From: Agromyces sp. Marseille-P2726
GTDB taxonomy: Bacteria > Actinomycetota > Actinomycetes > Actinomycetales > Microbacteriaceae
Reading direction: 5' to 3'
Assembly (NCBI RefSeq): GCF_902809835.1
Contig: NZ_CADDWM010000010.1
Span: 124,001-188,000, forward strand
DNA length: 64,000 nt
Position numbers and translations under genes: made by a program. Every line of letters begins with the position of its first letter. Position 1 is the stretch's first letter. Below are positions 34,930-43,647 of the stretch, in pieces. Below the pieces are notes generated by a model. The model had not been told where the DNA came from and searched no databases. It saw only the letters and a list, made by a program, of their open reading frames with translations.

Positions 34930-34994
34930 TCCTCCACCCTAGGTCGGCCTCCAGCCCAGGTTCCGGCGGGATGCCGCGAGGTTACGCTGGGGGC

Positions 34995-35594
34995 ATGGAA
35001 CTCGTCACGACGCCCCGCGTCGCGTTCCTCCGCACGCTCGTCGACGAGATCCTTGCCCACTCCGGCCGCGGACGCATGATCGTTGCGGTCGACGGCCCGT
35101 TGCAGAGCGGCAAGACCGAGTTCGCCGACGACCTCGCCGCGGTGCTCCGCGAGCGGGGGCACGCCGTGTTCCGTGCCAGCATGGAGCGGTTCCACCGTTC
35201 GCGCGCCGCGCAGGCCGAGTTCGGCGACGACACGGCGAGTCGCTACTACCGGTACGGCTTCGACGAGTCGGCGCTTCGCCGGGTGCTCGTCGAGCCGTTC
35301 CGCATGGGCGGCTCCACCGCGTTCGTCACGGCCGTGTTCGACCCGGCGCGCGATGCGTGGATCGAGCCGAAATGGCTCACCGGCCCGGCCGACGCGATCC
35401 TGGTTATCGACGGTCGATTCGTGCTGCGGGAGCGCCTCGCGAACCTCTGGGACTACCGCATCGCCATCGACGGCGAACCCGAGGACGACGCCGACGTGAT
35501 CGCCTACCGCGAGCGCGATCCGCGCCGCGTGGCGTCGGCGGTCGTCGACAACAGCGACCCCGACCACCCGCGTCGCGTGGCTGACGGCCACTGA
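34995..35594 (+). CDS. P-loop kinase-like protein (uridine kinase-like)
   Basis: A 199-residue cytoplasmic protein with Walker A VDGPLQSGKTEFAD (about 33-46), a Walker B-like LVIDGRF and an arginine-rich lid (YRERDPRR). It resembles nucleoside or uridine kinase-like proteins of actinobacteria whose substrate is not established. The ATG at 34995 follows TACGCT (34983-34988) by six bases. It is divergent from mutY, and the two leaderless-type promoters face away from each other within 65 bases. Confidence 0.75.
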   Translation: MELVTTPRVAFLRTLVDEILAHSGRGRMIVAVDGPLQSGKTEFADDLAAVLRERGHAVFRASMERFHRSRAAQAEFGDDTASRYYRYGFDESALRRVLVEPFRMGGSTAFVTAVFDPARDAWIEPKWLTGPADAILVIDGRFVLRERLANLWDYRIAIDGEPEDDADVIAYRERDPRRVASAVVDNSDPDHPRRVADGH

Positions 35595-35607
35595 GGGTGC
35601 GGCCAGG

Positions 35608-36603
35608 TCAGGCCGGCACCTCCGCCAGCACTCGTGCGGCTGGCACGTGCGATCCGGTCGCCTCGACCTCGTGCACGAGCGCGGTGAGGGCCGCGTTCAC
35701 CGGAGCCGTCAGCCCGGCGGCGGATGCCTCGCGCACGACGGCCCCGTTCAGGAAGTCGACCTCGGTCGGCTGGCCGCGTCGCACGCTCTGCTGGGTCGAC
35801 CCGAGGTTCGGCACGCCACCCATGCGCACCCGCATCAGCCACGGCAGGACCTGGCCGATCGCGAGCGGCATGCGCGCGAAGAGGCGCAGGCGGAGGTTGC
35901 CGAGGCCCTGCAGCCGCCCGAAGCGCACGCCACGGGCGATTCCGACGCGCACGGTCTCGCGCATCGACGCGGCGACGACCCGGCGCAGGCGGCGGTCGTC
36001 GACGACGTCCTGCACGCTCCGACCGACGATCGCCGGCACGGCGTTCAACATGTTGACCACGAGTTTCGTCCACTGCGCACCGCGGAACCCGGCGATCGCG
36101 ATCACCGGAACGGCCTCGGAGAGGATGCCGGCGACGCGAACGCACTCGGTATCGGGGGGCCCATCGCCGCGCCCGAGGTAGCTTGCGGCGGTCGTGGTCA
36201 CCCGCACGACGCCGGGCTCGGTGTAGTTGGCCGCGATGATCGAGAGCAGGCCCATGCACGACGAGTGCGGCAACAGCCTGGCAGCCGTGTCGACGCCCTC
36301 GAGGCCGTTCTGCACCACCACCACCGTCGCTCCATCGATCACGGCGGCGTTCGCCTCGATGGCGGCAGCGGCATCGTGCGCCTTCGTCGTGACCAGCACG
36401 AGGTCGGGCTTCGTCGTGAGCGTCTCGCCGACGACCACCTGAGCCTCGACGTCGCCGTAGCCGCCCGACAGCCGGATGCCGTCGGCACGGATCGCCGCGA
36501 GCCCCGCGCCGCGGGCCGTCACCTCGACCTCGTGACCCGCTCGCGTGAGCAACGCCGCGAAGGTGCCGCCGAGCGCGCCGGTGCCGATGATGCCGATCCT
36601 CAT
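35608..36603 (-). CDS. Ketopantoate reductase family protein
   Basis: A 331-residue NADPH-dependent reductase. The N-terminal Rossmann motif is GIIGTGALGGTFAALLTRAG (residues 4-23), with VTTKAHD and VQNGLEG following. The C-terminal helical domain carries the family Lys-Asn region (QWTKLVVNMLNA). Members convert ketopantoate to pantoate for CoA synthesis, but many paralogues have other substrates, so the pathway role is tentative. The start is supported by TACGCT (36610-36615), six bases before the ATG. It is divergent from truB. Confidence 0.82.
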   Translation of the reverse strand: MRIGIIGTGALGGTFAALLTRAGHEVEVTARGAGLAAIRADGIRLSGGYGDVEAQVVVGETLTTKPDLVLVTTKAHDAAAAIEANAAVIDGATVVVVQNGLEGVDTAARLLPHSSCMGLLSIIAANYTEPGVVRVTTTAASYLGRGDGPPDTECVRVAGILSEAVPVIAIAGFRGAQWTKLVVNMLNAVPAIVGRSVQDVVDDRRLRRVVAASMRETVRVGIARGVRFGRLQGLGNLRLRLFARMPLAIGQVLPWLMRVRMGGVPNLGSTQQSVRRGQPTEVDFLNGAVVREASAAGLTAPVNAALTALVHEVEATGSHVPAARVLAEVPA

Positions 36604-36678
36604 CCTCTCAGCGTAGGCGCGGCCGACGTCGGCTTCGGACGGGCGGCGCCGGTCGAGCCGGCTGTTAGCCTGTACGGC

Positions 36679-37578
36679 GTGAACAGCGGCATCCTCCTCG
36701 TCGACAAGCCGCCGCACCTCACCAGTCATGACGTCGTCGCACGCATGCGCCGCCTCGCCGGCACCCGCAGGATCGGGCACGCCGGCACCCTGGATCCGAT
36801 GGCCACGGGGCTGCTCATCCTGGGAGTGAACAGCGCCACGCGGCTGCTGCACTTCCTCGTCGGGCTCGACAAGGAGTACCTGGCCACGATCCGGCTCGGG
36901 TGGGCCACGACGACCGACGACGCCGAGGGCGAGCCGCTTCCGGTCGACGGTGCCGCGGCTGCCCTCGCGAGGCTCGACGATGAGGCGCTCCGCCGCGGCA
37001 TCAGCAGCCTGACCGGCGTGATCGACCAGGTCCCGAGCTCGGTGAGCGCGGTGAAGGTGGAGGGCCGGCGGGCCTACCGCCGCGTGCGCGAGGGGGAGAC
37101 CGTCGAGCTGGCCGCTCGCTCCGTGACCGTGTCGGCGTTCGACCTCCGGTCGTCGCGTGCGGGCGAGGGGTTCGTCGACGTCGACGTCCGGGTCGAGTGC
37201 TCGTCTGGTACCTATGTCCGCGCGCTGGCTCGCGATCTCGGCGCAGGCCTCGGCACGGGTGGCCACCTCACCTCGCTGCGCCGCACGCGCATCGGGGCGT
37301 TCGGTGTCGACGAGGCATCCGGTCTCGATGACCTCGACGTCACGGCATCGCTGCTGAGTCCCGCGGCTGCCGCGAGGCGAACGCTCCCGGTCGTCGACGT
37401 CACCGCGCAGCAGGCGGGCGACCTGAGCCACGGCAAGCGCATCGACGCGCCCGAACCGACCGTCGGCGGTCCCATGGGCGCCATCGCCCCCGACGGCCGG
37501 CTCGTCGCGATCGTCGAGCGGCGCGGCGAGACACTCAAGGTCGTGGCCGGATTCCCCGACACGGAGGCCGGCGCATGA
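36679..37578 (+). CDS. truB: tRNA pseudouridine(55) synthase
   Basis: Modifies U55 in the T-loop of tRNA. The catalytic Asp39 lies in GHAGTLDPMATG, the N-terminal motif is GILLVDKPPHLTSHDVV, and SSGTYVRALARDLG (about 175-188) is also conserved. Length 299 is normal. The GTG start at 36679 follows TAGCCT (36666-36671) by seven bases. The stop overlaps the next gene by four bases. Confidence 0.95.
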   Translation: MNSGILLVDKPPHLTSHDVVARMRRLAGTRRIGHAGTLDPMATGLLILGVNSATRLLHFLVGLDKEYLATIRLGWATTTDDAEGEPLPVDGAAAALARLDDEALRRGISSLTGVIDQVPSSVSAVKVEGRRAYRRVREGETVELAARSVTVSAFDLRSSRAGEGFVDVDVRVECSSGTYVRALARDLGAGLGTGGHLTSLRRTRIGAFGVDEASGLDDLDVTASLLSPAAAARRTLPVVDVTAQQAGDLSHGKRIDAPEPTVGGPMGAIAPDGRLVAIVERRGETLKVVAGFPDTEAGA

Positions 37579-37943
37579 TCGAGTGGTTCGCGTGGGTACA
37601 GGTCGCGGTCGCCGTCGCGGCGGGCCTGCTCTGCCTCGTGCTCGGGTTCGCGCGACGCGTGCCGAACGACCTCACGAACGGGGCCCTCGCGCTGGTCGAG
37701 CTTCTGCTCGTCGTCCAGCTCGTCTTCGCAATCGCCGCTCCGGCCTTCGGCAACGAAGCCACCGGCAGCGTGCTCGAGTTCTATGTGTCCCTCATCAGCG
37801 CGCTGCTCACCCCCCCCGCCGCGATCTTCTGGGGCCTGCTCGACCGCACTCGCTGGAGCACCGTCGTGCTCGGGGTCGCCGCCCTCGCCGTGGCCGTGAT
37901 GGTGTACCGCATGCTGCAGATCTGGACCGTGCAGCAGGCCTGA
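37575..37943 (+). CDS. Membrane protein, function unknown (122 residues)
   Basis: A small protein with four hydrophobic segments and little else (MIEWFAWVQVAVAVAAGLL at the start). It overlaps truB by four bases (ATGA), so it is co-translated with it. This gene type is often seen between truB and ribF in Microbacteriaceae (from memory), but no function is known. Confidence 0.75.
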   Translation: MIEWFAWVQVAVAVAAGLLCLVLGFARRVPNDLTNGALALVELLLVVQLVFAIAAPAFGNEATGSVLEFYVSLISALLTPPAAIFWGLLDRTRWSTVVLGVAALAVAVMVYRMLQIWTVQQA

Positions 37944-37968
37944 TCGACGTCTGAGAGAATCGAACGAC

Positions 37969-38412
37969 ATGACTGACGTGCGGAGTGCCCGGCCCGAGAC
38001 CCGGCGCGGCTGGCGGATGAGCGGCATCGGGCGAGTGCTCGTCGCCGTGTACGGCGTCCTCGCCCTCGCGGCGCTCGGCCGTTCGTTCGTGCAGATCGTC
38101 TCGAAGTTCGACGAGGCCCCGCTGGCGTACACGCTGTCCGCACTCGCCGCAGTGGTGTACGTCGTCGCGACGATCGCCCTCGTGCGATCCGGGCGCGGCT
38201 GGTACCGCATCGCCTGGGCGACGATCCTGTTCGAGTTCGCCGGGGTGCTCGTGATCGGCACGCTGAGCATCGTGTACCCACAGTTGTTCCCGCACGACAC
38301 CGTGTGGTCGTGGTTCGGGCGCGGCTACCTGTTCATCCCGCTCGTGTTGCCGCTGCTCGGCATGTGGTGGCTGGCGACGCATCGCCCCGACCGGGCGGCG
38401 GATGCCGCGTGA
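37969..38412 (+). CDS. Membrane protein, function unknown (147 residues)
   Basis: Four hydrophobic segments follow a basic N-terminus (MTDVRSARPETRRGWRMSG). A GAGAAT box lies eight bases before the ATG. It ends in an overlap with the ribF GTG start (GTGA at 38409-38412). It is probably a member of the truB-ribF operon; no domain is recognised. Confidence 0.72.
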   Translation: MTDVRSARPETRRGWRMSGIGRVLVAVYGVLALAALGRSFVQIVSKFDEAPLAYTLSALAAVVYVVATIALVRSGRGWYRIAWATILFEFAGVLVIGTLSIVYPQLFPHDTVWSWFGRGYLFIPLVLPLLGMWWLATHRPDRAADAA

Positions 38413-39341
38413 AGACCTTCAAGGGCCTCGACGCGGTGCCCGAGGGCTACGGCCCCTCCGCGGTCACGATCGGCAAGTTCGACGGCGTCCATCGCGGGCA
38501 CCGTGCCGTCATCGACCGCATCCACGACATCGCCGCCGACGACGATCTCTCGTCGGTGGTGGTGACCTTCGACCGCAACCCGCTCGAGCTGCTCGCGCCC
38601 GAGAAGTGCCCCGAATCGCTCGTGAGCGTCCGCCAGAAGCTCGATCTCCTCGCGAGCACCGGTGTCGATGCCACGCTCCTCCTCCGGTTCGACCGCGCGC
38701 TCGCCTCGGTGCCCGCGACCGAGTTCGTGGAGCGAGTCCTGGTCGACACCCTCGACGCCAGGGCCGTGCTGGTCGGACACGACTTCCGCTACGGCGCGAA
38801 GGGCGCGGGGGATGTCTCCCTGCTCCGCGACCTGGGCGACAAGTTCGGCTTCACCGTCGAGGTCGTCGACGATGTCACGCCCGAGGGATCACGGCGCGTC
38901 TCGTCGACCTGGATCCGCGAGCTGCTCGCCGAGGGCGACGTTCGGCACGCCGGCGAACTGCTCGGCCACACGCCGACGGTGACAGGGATCGTGGTGCACG
39001 GTGCGAAGCGCGGCCGTGAGCTCGGATTCCCGACGGCGAACCTCAGCCCCGAGTCCGAGGGCCTCATCCCCGCCGACGGCGTGTACGCGGGTTGGCTGAC
39101 CGACGCCGGCGCGCGGTACCCGGCGGCCATCTCCGTCGGCGACAACCCGACGTTCGAGGGCGTCCGCAAGAAGCAGGTCGAGGCGTACGTGCTCGACCGG
39201 GAGCTCGACCTGTACGACCACCTCGTCGAGGTGGAGTTCGTCGACCGGCTCCGTGGCATGGAGGCGTTCACGAGCATCCCCGACCTGGTCGACCAGATGC
39301 AGGACGACGTCGAGCGCGCACGCGAGATCCTCGTTGACTGA
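38409..39341 (+). CDS. ribF: Bifunctional riboflavin kinase/FAD synthetase
   Basis: Makes FMN and FAD from riboflavin. The N-terminal FAD synthetase domain has TIGKFDGVHRGH (about 20-31) and WIRELLAEGD. The C-terminal riboflavin kinase domain begins around residue 185, with GRELGFPTANL and DGVYAGW. Length 310 is standard. The GTG start overlaps the preceding stop, and the end overlaps the MFS gene by eight bases if its TTG start is right. Confidence 0.95.
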   Translation: MKTFKGLDAVPEGYGPSAVTIGKFDGVHRGHRAVIDRIHDIAADDDLSSVVVTFDRNPLELLAPEKCPESLVSVRQKLDLLASTGVDATLLLRFDRALASVPATEFVERVLVDTLDARAVLVGHDFRYGAKGAGDVSLLRDLGDKFGFTVEVVDDVTPEGSRRVSSTWIRELLAEGDVRHAGELLGHTPTVTGIVVHGAKRGRELGFPTANLSPESEGLIPADGVYAGWLTDAGARYPAAISVGDNPTFEGVRKKQVEAYVLDRELDLYDHLVEVEFVDRLRGMEAFTSIPDLVDQMQDDVERAREILVD

Positions 39342-40578
39342 TCGCCGGCCGCTCTGGGCCGGCCGAGCCCTCGCGCTCATCGGCATCGTGCTCGTGGCCT
39401 TCAACCTGCGTACGGCGGTCGCGACGCTGTCGCCGATCCTCACCGAGCTCGAACGCGACATCGCGCTCGCGCCGATCGTCGTCGGGTTCCTCGGGATGCT
39501 GCCGCCACTGTGCTTCGCGGTGTTCGCGATCGTTACACCGCTGTTCGCGAAACGCCTCGGACTCGAGGTCACGCTCATCCTGTCCATCGTCGCGCTGGCC
39601 GTCGGACTCGCCGGACGAGGTCTCGCCGGCGACGCCGTCTGGCTCGTCGTCGCGTCGACGCTCACGTTCGCGGCGATCGGCGTTGCCAACGTGCTGCTGC
39701 CGCCGCTGGTGAAGCGGTACTTCCCCGATCGTGTCGGCCTGCTCACGTCGATCTACGTCACCGCCATGTCGGTGAGCACCTTCATTCCGGCGCTCGTCGC
39801 AGTGCCGGTGGCGGATGCCGCGGGCTGGCGGATCTCCCTCGGTCAGTGGGCGATCGTGGCGGCGCTCTGCCTCGTCCCGTGGGTCACGCTGCTCGTGCAC
39901 CCGAAGCGCGAGGCGCCCCCGACGCTTCCCGAGCAGGCCGAGCCGGGCCTGCTGCGCTACGCGATGCGGTCACCGCTCGCGTGGGCGCTCGCCGTGGTGT
40001 TCGCGGTATCGGGCTTCAACACGTACACGATGTTCGCGTGGATGCCGCCGATGCTCCACGACATCGCCGGCACGACGCCCGCCGAAGCGGGGGCGCTGCT
40101 CTCGCTGTACGCCGCCATGGGCCTGCCGGCGGGACTGATCGTGCCGATCGTAGCGGCGCGGTACGGGCGGGTGCGCCTGCTCATCGCGATCGCGGTGACG
40201 ACGCTCGTCGTCGGCACCCTCGGCCTCCTCCTCGTGCCCGGGGCGGTCACCTGGCTCTGGGTGGTGCTCGCGGGCATCGGCCCCATGCTGTTCCCGCTGG
40301 CGCTGGTGCTCATCAACCTGCGGACCCGCACGCATTCGGGTGCGGTCGCGCTCTCGGGGTTCGTGCAGTGCGTGGGCTACCTCATCGTCGCGGTCGGCCC
40401 GTTCGCGTTCGGCCTGCTGCATGAGGCGACCGACGGGTGGGTGTGGCCGCTCGTGTTCCTCCTCGGATCGGCGGTGGCGGCGGCGACCGGCGGCGCGGTC
40501 GTCGCACGGCCGCCGTACCTCGAGGACGAGCGTGCGACTCGCGGCGCCCGGCTTCAGGTCGACGACTCGGGCCGGTGA
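39334..40578 (+). CDS. MFS transporter, CynX/NimT family
   Basis: A 414-residue permease with twelve hydrophobic segments. The CynX/NimT-type N-terminus is evident (VLVAFNLRTAVATLSPIL), with FLGMLPPLCFAVFAIVTPLF following. Known relatives carry cyanate or 2-nitroimidazole, but substrates of most members are unknown. The best start is TTG 39334, overlapping the ribF stop; no ATG or GTG exists in frame at the right place. Its 3' end overlaps the convergent ROK gene by 25 bases. Confidence 0.82.
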   Translation: MTDRRPLWAGRALALIGIVLVAFNLRTAVATLSPILTELERDIALAPIVVGFLGMLPPLCFAVFAIVTPLFAKRLGLEVTLILSIVALAVGLAGRGLAGDAVWLVVASTLTFAAIGVANVLLPPLVKRYFPDRVGLLTSIYVTAMSVSTFIPALVAVPVADAAGWRISLGQWAIVAALCLVPWVTLLVHPKREAPPTLPEQAEPGLLRYAMRSPLAWALAVVFAVSGFNTYTMFAWMPPMLHDIAGTTPAEAGALLSLYAAMGLPAGLIVPIVAARYGRVRLLIAIAVTTLVVGTLGLLLVPGAVTWLWVVLAGIGPMLFPLALVLINLRTRTHSGAVALSGFVQCVGYLIVAVGPFAFGLLHEATDGWVWPLVFLLGSAVAAATGGAVVARPPYLEDERATRGARLQVDDSGR

Positions 40579-41486
40579 ACGAGTGCCGCCGCCCCGATGA
40601 GCGGTCCTTCGTCGGACAGCCCTGACGGCACGATGCGCACTCGCGAGACGAAGGGGAATGCCGTGCGCGCCGCGAGCGCCGCGCGTGCGTGGTCGAACAG
40701 CGCGGGGGAGACGCGCGAGACCCCGCCGCCGATGGCCGCGACGTCGAGGTCGACGAGGTTCGCGGCGGATGCCCCGGCCGGGCCGATCGCGGTGCCGGCT
40801 CGTTCGACCGCCGCGATCGCGATCGGATCGCCGGCGGCGTGGGCTGCGGCGAGATCCTCCCCGGTCGTACCGGCGAATCCCTGCGCCCGGGCCCAGGCCA
40901 CGGTGTTCGGGCCCGACGCGACCGCTTCGAGGCATCCGCGACCGCCGCAGGCGCAGGCGTCGTCGAACCCGCCCACCTCGACGTGGCCGATGTGCCCGCT
41001 GTTGCCGGTCGGGCTCGGCGCAGCCCGGCCACCGAGCAGGAGGCCGCCGCCGACGCCCGTCGAGACGACCATCCCGAGGAGGTTCTCGGCGCCTTGGCCC
41101 GCTCCCACCCAGTGCTCCGCGAGGGCGATGCAGAGGCCGTCCATGCGGAGCGCGACCGGGACATCGGGCACGAGGCTCGCCACGAGGTCGGCGAGCGGGT
41201 AGTCGCGCCAGGCGGGCACGTTGAGCGGTGAGACGAGGCCGTGCTCGACGTCGATGGGGCCGGCCGCACCGATGCCGATGCCGGCGATGGCCGCATCGGC
41301 GGGAACGGCCTCGCGCGCGGCCATCACGACGTCGCCGACGTGCCGTTCGAGTTGCTCGTTCGTGGCGGCGGCGCCGGTCGGGCGGCGATGTCGCGATCCG
41401 AGGAGGAGCCGGCCGTCGTCGTCGACGAGTGCGGCCTCCACCTTGGTGCCGCCGAAGTCGACCGCGAGCGCGAGGGGGCGGGGCAT
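40554..41486 (-). CDS. ROK family sugar kinase (glucokinase-like)
   Basis: A 310-residue kinase with the ATP-phosphate loop DFGGTK (10-15), the ROK zinc-binding cluster CACGGRGCLE (preceded by GHVEVGG) and IGIGAAGPID. The start ATG 41486 follows TATGCT (41493-41498) on the minus strand by six bases. It is divergent from the SorC-type regulator and deoC. The 18-base palindrome in the gap abuts its -35 region, so it is probably controlled by that regulator. Glucose is the default substrate for the family, but the location suggests a deoxyribose- or nucleoside-derived sugar. Confidence 0.85.
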   Translation of the reverse strand: MPRPLALAVDFGGTKVEAALVDDDGRLLLGSRHRRPTGAAATNEQLERHVGDVVMAAREAVPADAAIAGIGIGAAGPIDVEHGLVSPLNVPAWRDYPLADLVASLVPDVPVALRMDGLCIALAEHWVGAGQGAENLLGMVVSTGVGGGLLLGGRAAPSPTGNSGHIGHVEVGGFDDACACGGRGCLEAVASGPNTVAWARAQGFAGTTGEDLAAAHAAGDPIAIAAVERAGTAIGPAGASAANLVDLDVAAIGGGVSRVSPALFDHARAALAARTAFPFVSRVRIVPSGLSDEGPLIGAAALVHRPESST

Positions 41487-41520
41487 TGCACCAGCATAGG
41501 TGCGCGGCATCCGATCACTG

Positions 41521-41538
41521 CCTGCTCATATGAGCAGG
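41521..41538. promoter_or_regulatory. Perfect 18-base palindrome, candidate SorC-type operator
   Basis: CCTGCTCATATGAGCAGG is its own reverse complement. The core TGNNCA-TATG-NNCA layout resembles operators of SorC/LsrR-type regulators (from memory). It lies between the ROK gene (start 41486) and the regulator gene (start 41604), next to the ROK -35 region and 14 bases upstream of the regulator -35 box. Confidence 0.65.
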
Positions 41539-41552
41539 ATTCCCCGCGACTG

Positions 41553-41581
41553 TTGCCGATGTGGGACGCGCTGCCTACGCT
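41553..41581 (+). promoter_or_regulatory. Promoter of the SorC-type regulator/deo operon
   Basis: TTGCCG (41553-41558), 17 bases, then TACGCT (41576-41581). The predicted start of transcription near 41588 leaves a short leader with the GGAAGGAG ribosome-binding site. Confidence 0.6.
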
Positions 41582-41603
41582 GGAGGAGAGCGGAAGGAGA
41601 CGT

Positions 41604-42548
41604 GTGGACGAGACCGACGAACTCCTCTCCATCCGGGCGGCCGAGCTCTACTACGAAGAGAACAAGACGCAGGATGAGATCGGCCAGGCGCTTCGCCTCA
41701 CTCGGTGGAAGGTCGGCCGGCTCCTCGCGCAGGCGAAGCAGCGCGGATTCATCCGCATCGAGATCCTGCATCCTCGGGCCAGGCGCCTGCCGCTCGAACG
41801 GCGTCTCCGCGACGAGCGGCGCCTCAGCGATGCGATCGTCGTGTCGACGGCCGGCGTGCGGTCCGCCGAGGAGCTCCAGGAGCGCACCGCGCAGGCGGCG
41901 GCCGACTACCTCACCGCGCTTCGGCCCGTGCCGCGCACGCTCGGCGTGAGCTGGGGTCGCACGCTGTTCGAGATCTCCCAGCGCTTGCGCAACGGCTGGG
42001 CGACCGGCGTGAACGTCGTGCAGATCAACGGCGGCGTGAGCCTCAACCGTCGTGCGGGCACCGCCGCGGCGACCGCGGTCAGCATCGCCCAGAAGGGCGG
42101 CGGCAGCGCCACGCTGCTCCCGAGCCCGGCCATCCTCGAGCGCCTCGCCACCAAGGAGGCCATCGAATCCGACCGGGTCGTCGCCGGCGTGATCGAGCTC
42201 GCCCGGTCGGCCGACGCCTACCTGTTCAGCGCCGGAGCGGCCGACCACAACTCCGTGCACGTCGAGAGCGGATACCTCTCGACGGCCGACGTCGACGTGC
42301 TCGTGCAGAAGGGGGCCGTCGGCGACGTGGTGGGCCGCTACATCGACTCCGACGGCAACATCGTCGACCCCGCCCTCGACGCCCGCACGGTCGGGCTCAC
42401 CCTCGACGAGCTCCGTTCGGCGCCGCTCGCGATCGCCGTCATCGCGGGCACGTCGAAGCATCCGGTCGCCGATGCGGTCGTCCGCAGCGGTCTCTGCTCG
42501 GTCCTCGTCACCGATGAGGCCACCGCACTCCATCTCCTCGACGGCTGA
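41604..42548 (+). CDS. Sugar-binding transcriptional regulator, SorC/DeoR type
   Basis: A 314-residue regulator. An N-terminal helix-turn-helix (about 15-50; ELYYEENKTQDEIGQALRLT) is followed by a SorC sugar-binding domain with GVSWGRTLFEISQRL and the acidic GAADHNS region. Relatives bind phosphorylated sugars and repress nucleoside or sugar catabolism. The GTG start has GGAAGGAG upstream. The position just before deoC points to deoxyribose-5-phosphate as a candidate effector. The palindrome at 41521-41538 is the likely operator. Confidence 0.88.
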   Translation: MDETDELLSIRAAELYYEENKTQDEIGQALRLTRWKVGRLLAQAKQRGFIRIEILHPRARRLPLERRLRDERRLSDAIVVSTAGVRSAEELQERTAQAAADYLTALRPVPRTLGVSWGRTLFEISQRLRNGWATGVNVVQINGGVSLNRRAGTAAATAVSIAQKGGGSATLLPSPAILERLATKEAIESDRVVAGVIELARSADAYLFSAGAADHNSVHVESGYLSTADVDVLVQKGAVGDVVGRYIDSDGNIVDPALDARTVGLTLDELRSAPLAIAVIAGTSKHPVADAVVRSGLCSVLVTDEATALHLLDG

Positions 42549-42607
42549 GCGCGCTCCGACGTGCCCGCCGTCACGCACCACCACACAACGAAAGCCAGGT
42601 CAAGACC

Positions 42608-43630
42608 ATGCCAGCTCCGACAAGCGCAGGCACCTCCCTCGTCACCGCCCGCGAGCGAGCGCTCGCCGTGCTCGGCGGTGAACCCGACGACGCGACGCTC
42701 CGCCGCTACCTGCACGGCATCGCCGGTGTCGATGCCGTCGGCCTCGAGCAGCGGGCGGCGGGCCTCGCCACGCGCTCGATCAAGACGAGCTCGAAGATGT
42801 GGGCACTCGACAAGATCATCTCGCTGATCGACCTCACGACGCTCGAAGGCGCTGACACGCCCGGCAAGGTCCGCTCGCTGGTCGCCAAGGCGGTGAATCC
42901 TGATCCGACGGATGCCACGGTGCCGCGGGTCGCCGCGGTGTGCGTGTACGGCGACCTGGTGCCCGACGCCGTCGACGCCCTGGGCGGCGCGCATGGCGAC
43001 CCCGACGACGGGCTCATCTCCGTCGCCGCCGTCGCCACCGCCTTCCCGAGCGGACGGTCGTCGCTCGACATCAAGCTCGCCGACACCGCCGACGCGGTCG
43101 CCGCCGGAGCCGACGAGATCGACATGGTCATCGATCGAGGAGCGTTCCTCGCCGGTCGGTACGGGCTCGTGTTCGACCAGATCGCGGCCGTGAAAGAGGC
43201 GTGCCGCCGGCCCGACGGCACGAGCGCGAGTCTCAAGGTGATCCTCGAGACCGGTGAGCTCGTGACGTACGACAACGTGCGCCGGGCGTCGTGGCTCTCG
43301 ATCCTCGCCGGCGGCGACTTCATCAAGACGTCGACCGGCAAGGTGCAGCCCGCCGCAACGCTTCCCGTGACGCTGCTCATGCTCGAGGTCGTGCGCGACT
43401 GGCACCTGATGACCGGTCACCGCATCGGGGTGAAGCCCGCGGGCGGCATCCGTGCATCGAAGGACGCGATCAGGTACCTCGTGACCGTGGCCGAGACCGC
43501 GGGCGAGCAGTGGCTGCAACCGCACCTCTTCCGGTTCGGGGCGTCGAGCCTGCTCAACGACGTGCTGCTGCAGCGCCAGAAGATGACCACCGGACACTAC
43601 TCCGGCGCCGACTACGTGACGATCGACTGA
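42608..43630 (+). CDS. deoC: Deoxyribose-phosphate aldolase
   Basis: Class I aldolase that splits 2-deoxyribose-5-phosphate into glyceraldehyde-3-phosphate and acetaldehyde. The Schiff-base lysine is Lys240 in FIKTSTGK, and the assisting lysine is Lys276 in GVKPAGG; LKVILETGEL precedes them. At 340 residues it is longer than E. coli DeoC (about 260) and belongs to the longer form with an N-terminal helical extension (about 60 residues). The acetaldehyde released would be oxidised by the aldehyde dehydrogenase next door. Confidence 0.95.
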   Translation: MPAPTSAGTSLVTARERALAVLGGEPDDATLRRYLHGIAGVDAVGLEQRAAGLATRSIKTSSKMWALDKIISLIDLTTLEGADTPGKVRSLVAKAVNPDPTDATVPRVAAVCVYGDLVPDAVDALGGAHGDPDDGLISVAAVATAFPSGRSSLDIKLADTADAVAAGADEIDMVIDRGAFLAGRYGLVFDQIAAVKEACRRPDGTSASLKVILETGELVTYDNVRRASWLSILAGGDFIKTSTGKVQPAATLPVTLLMLEVVRDWHLMTGHRIGVKPAGGIRASKDAIRYLVTVAETAGEQWLQPHLFRFGASSLLNDVLLQRQKMTTGHYSGADYVTID

Positions 43631-43647
43631 GACGAGAGCACCAGATC

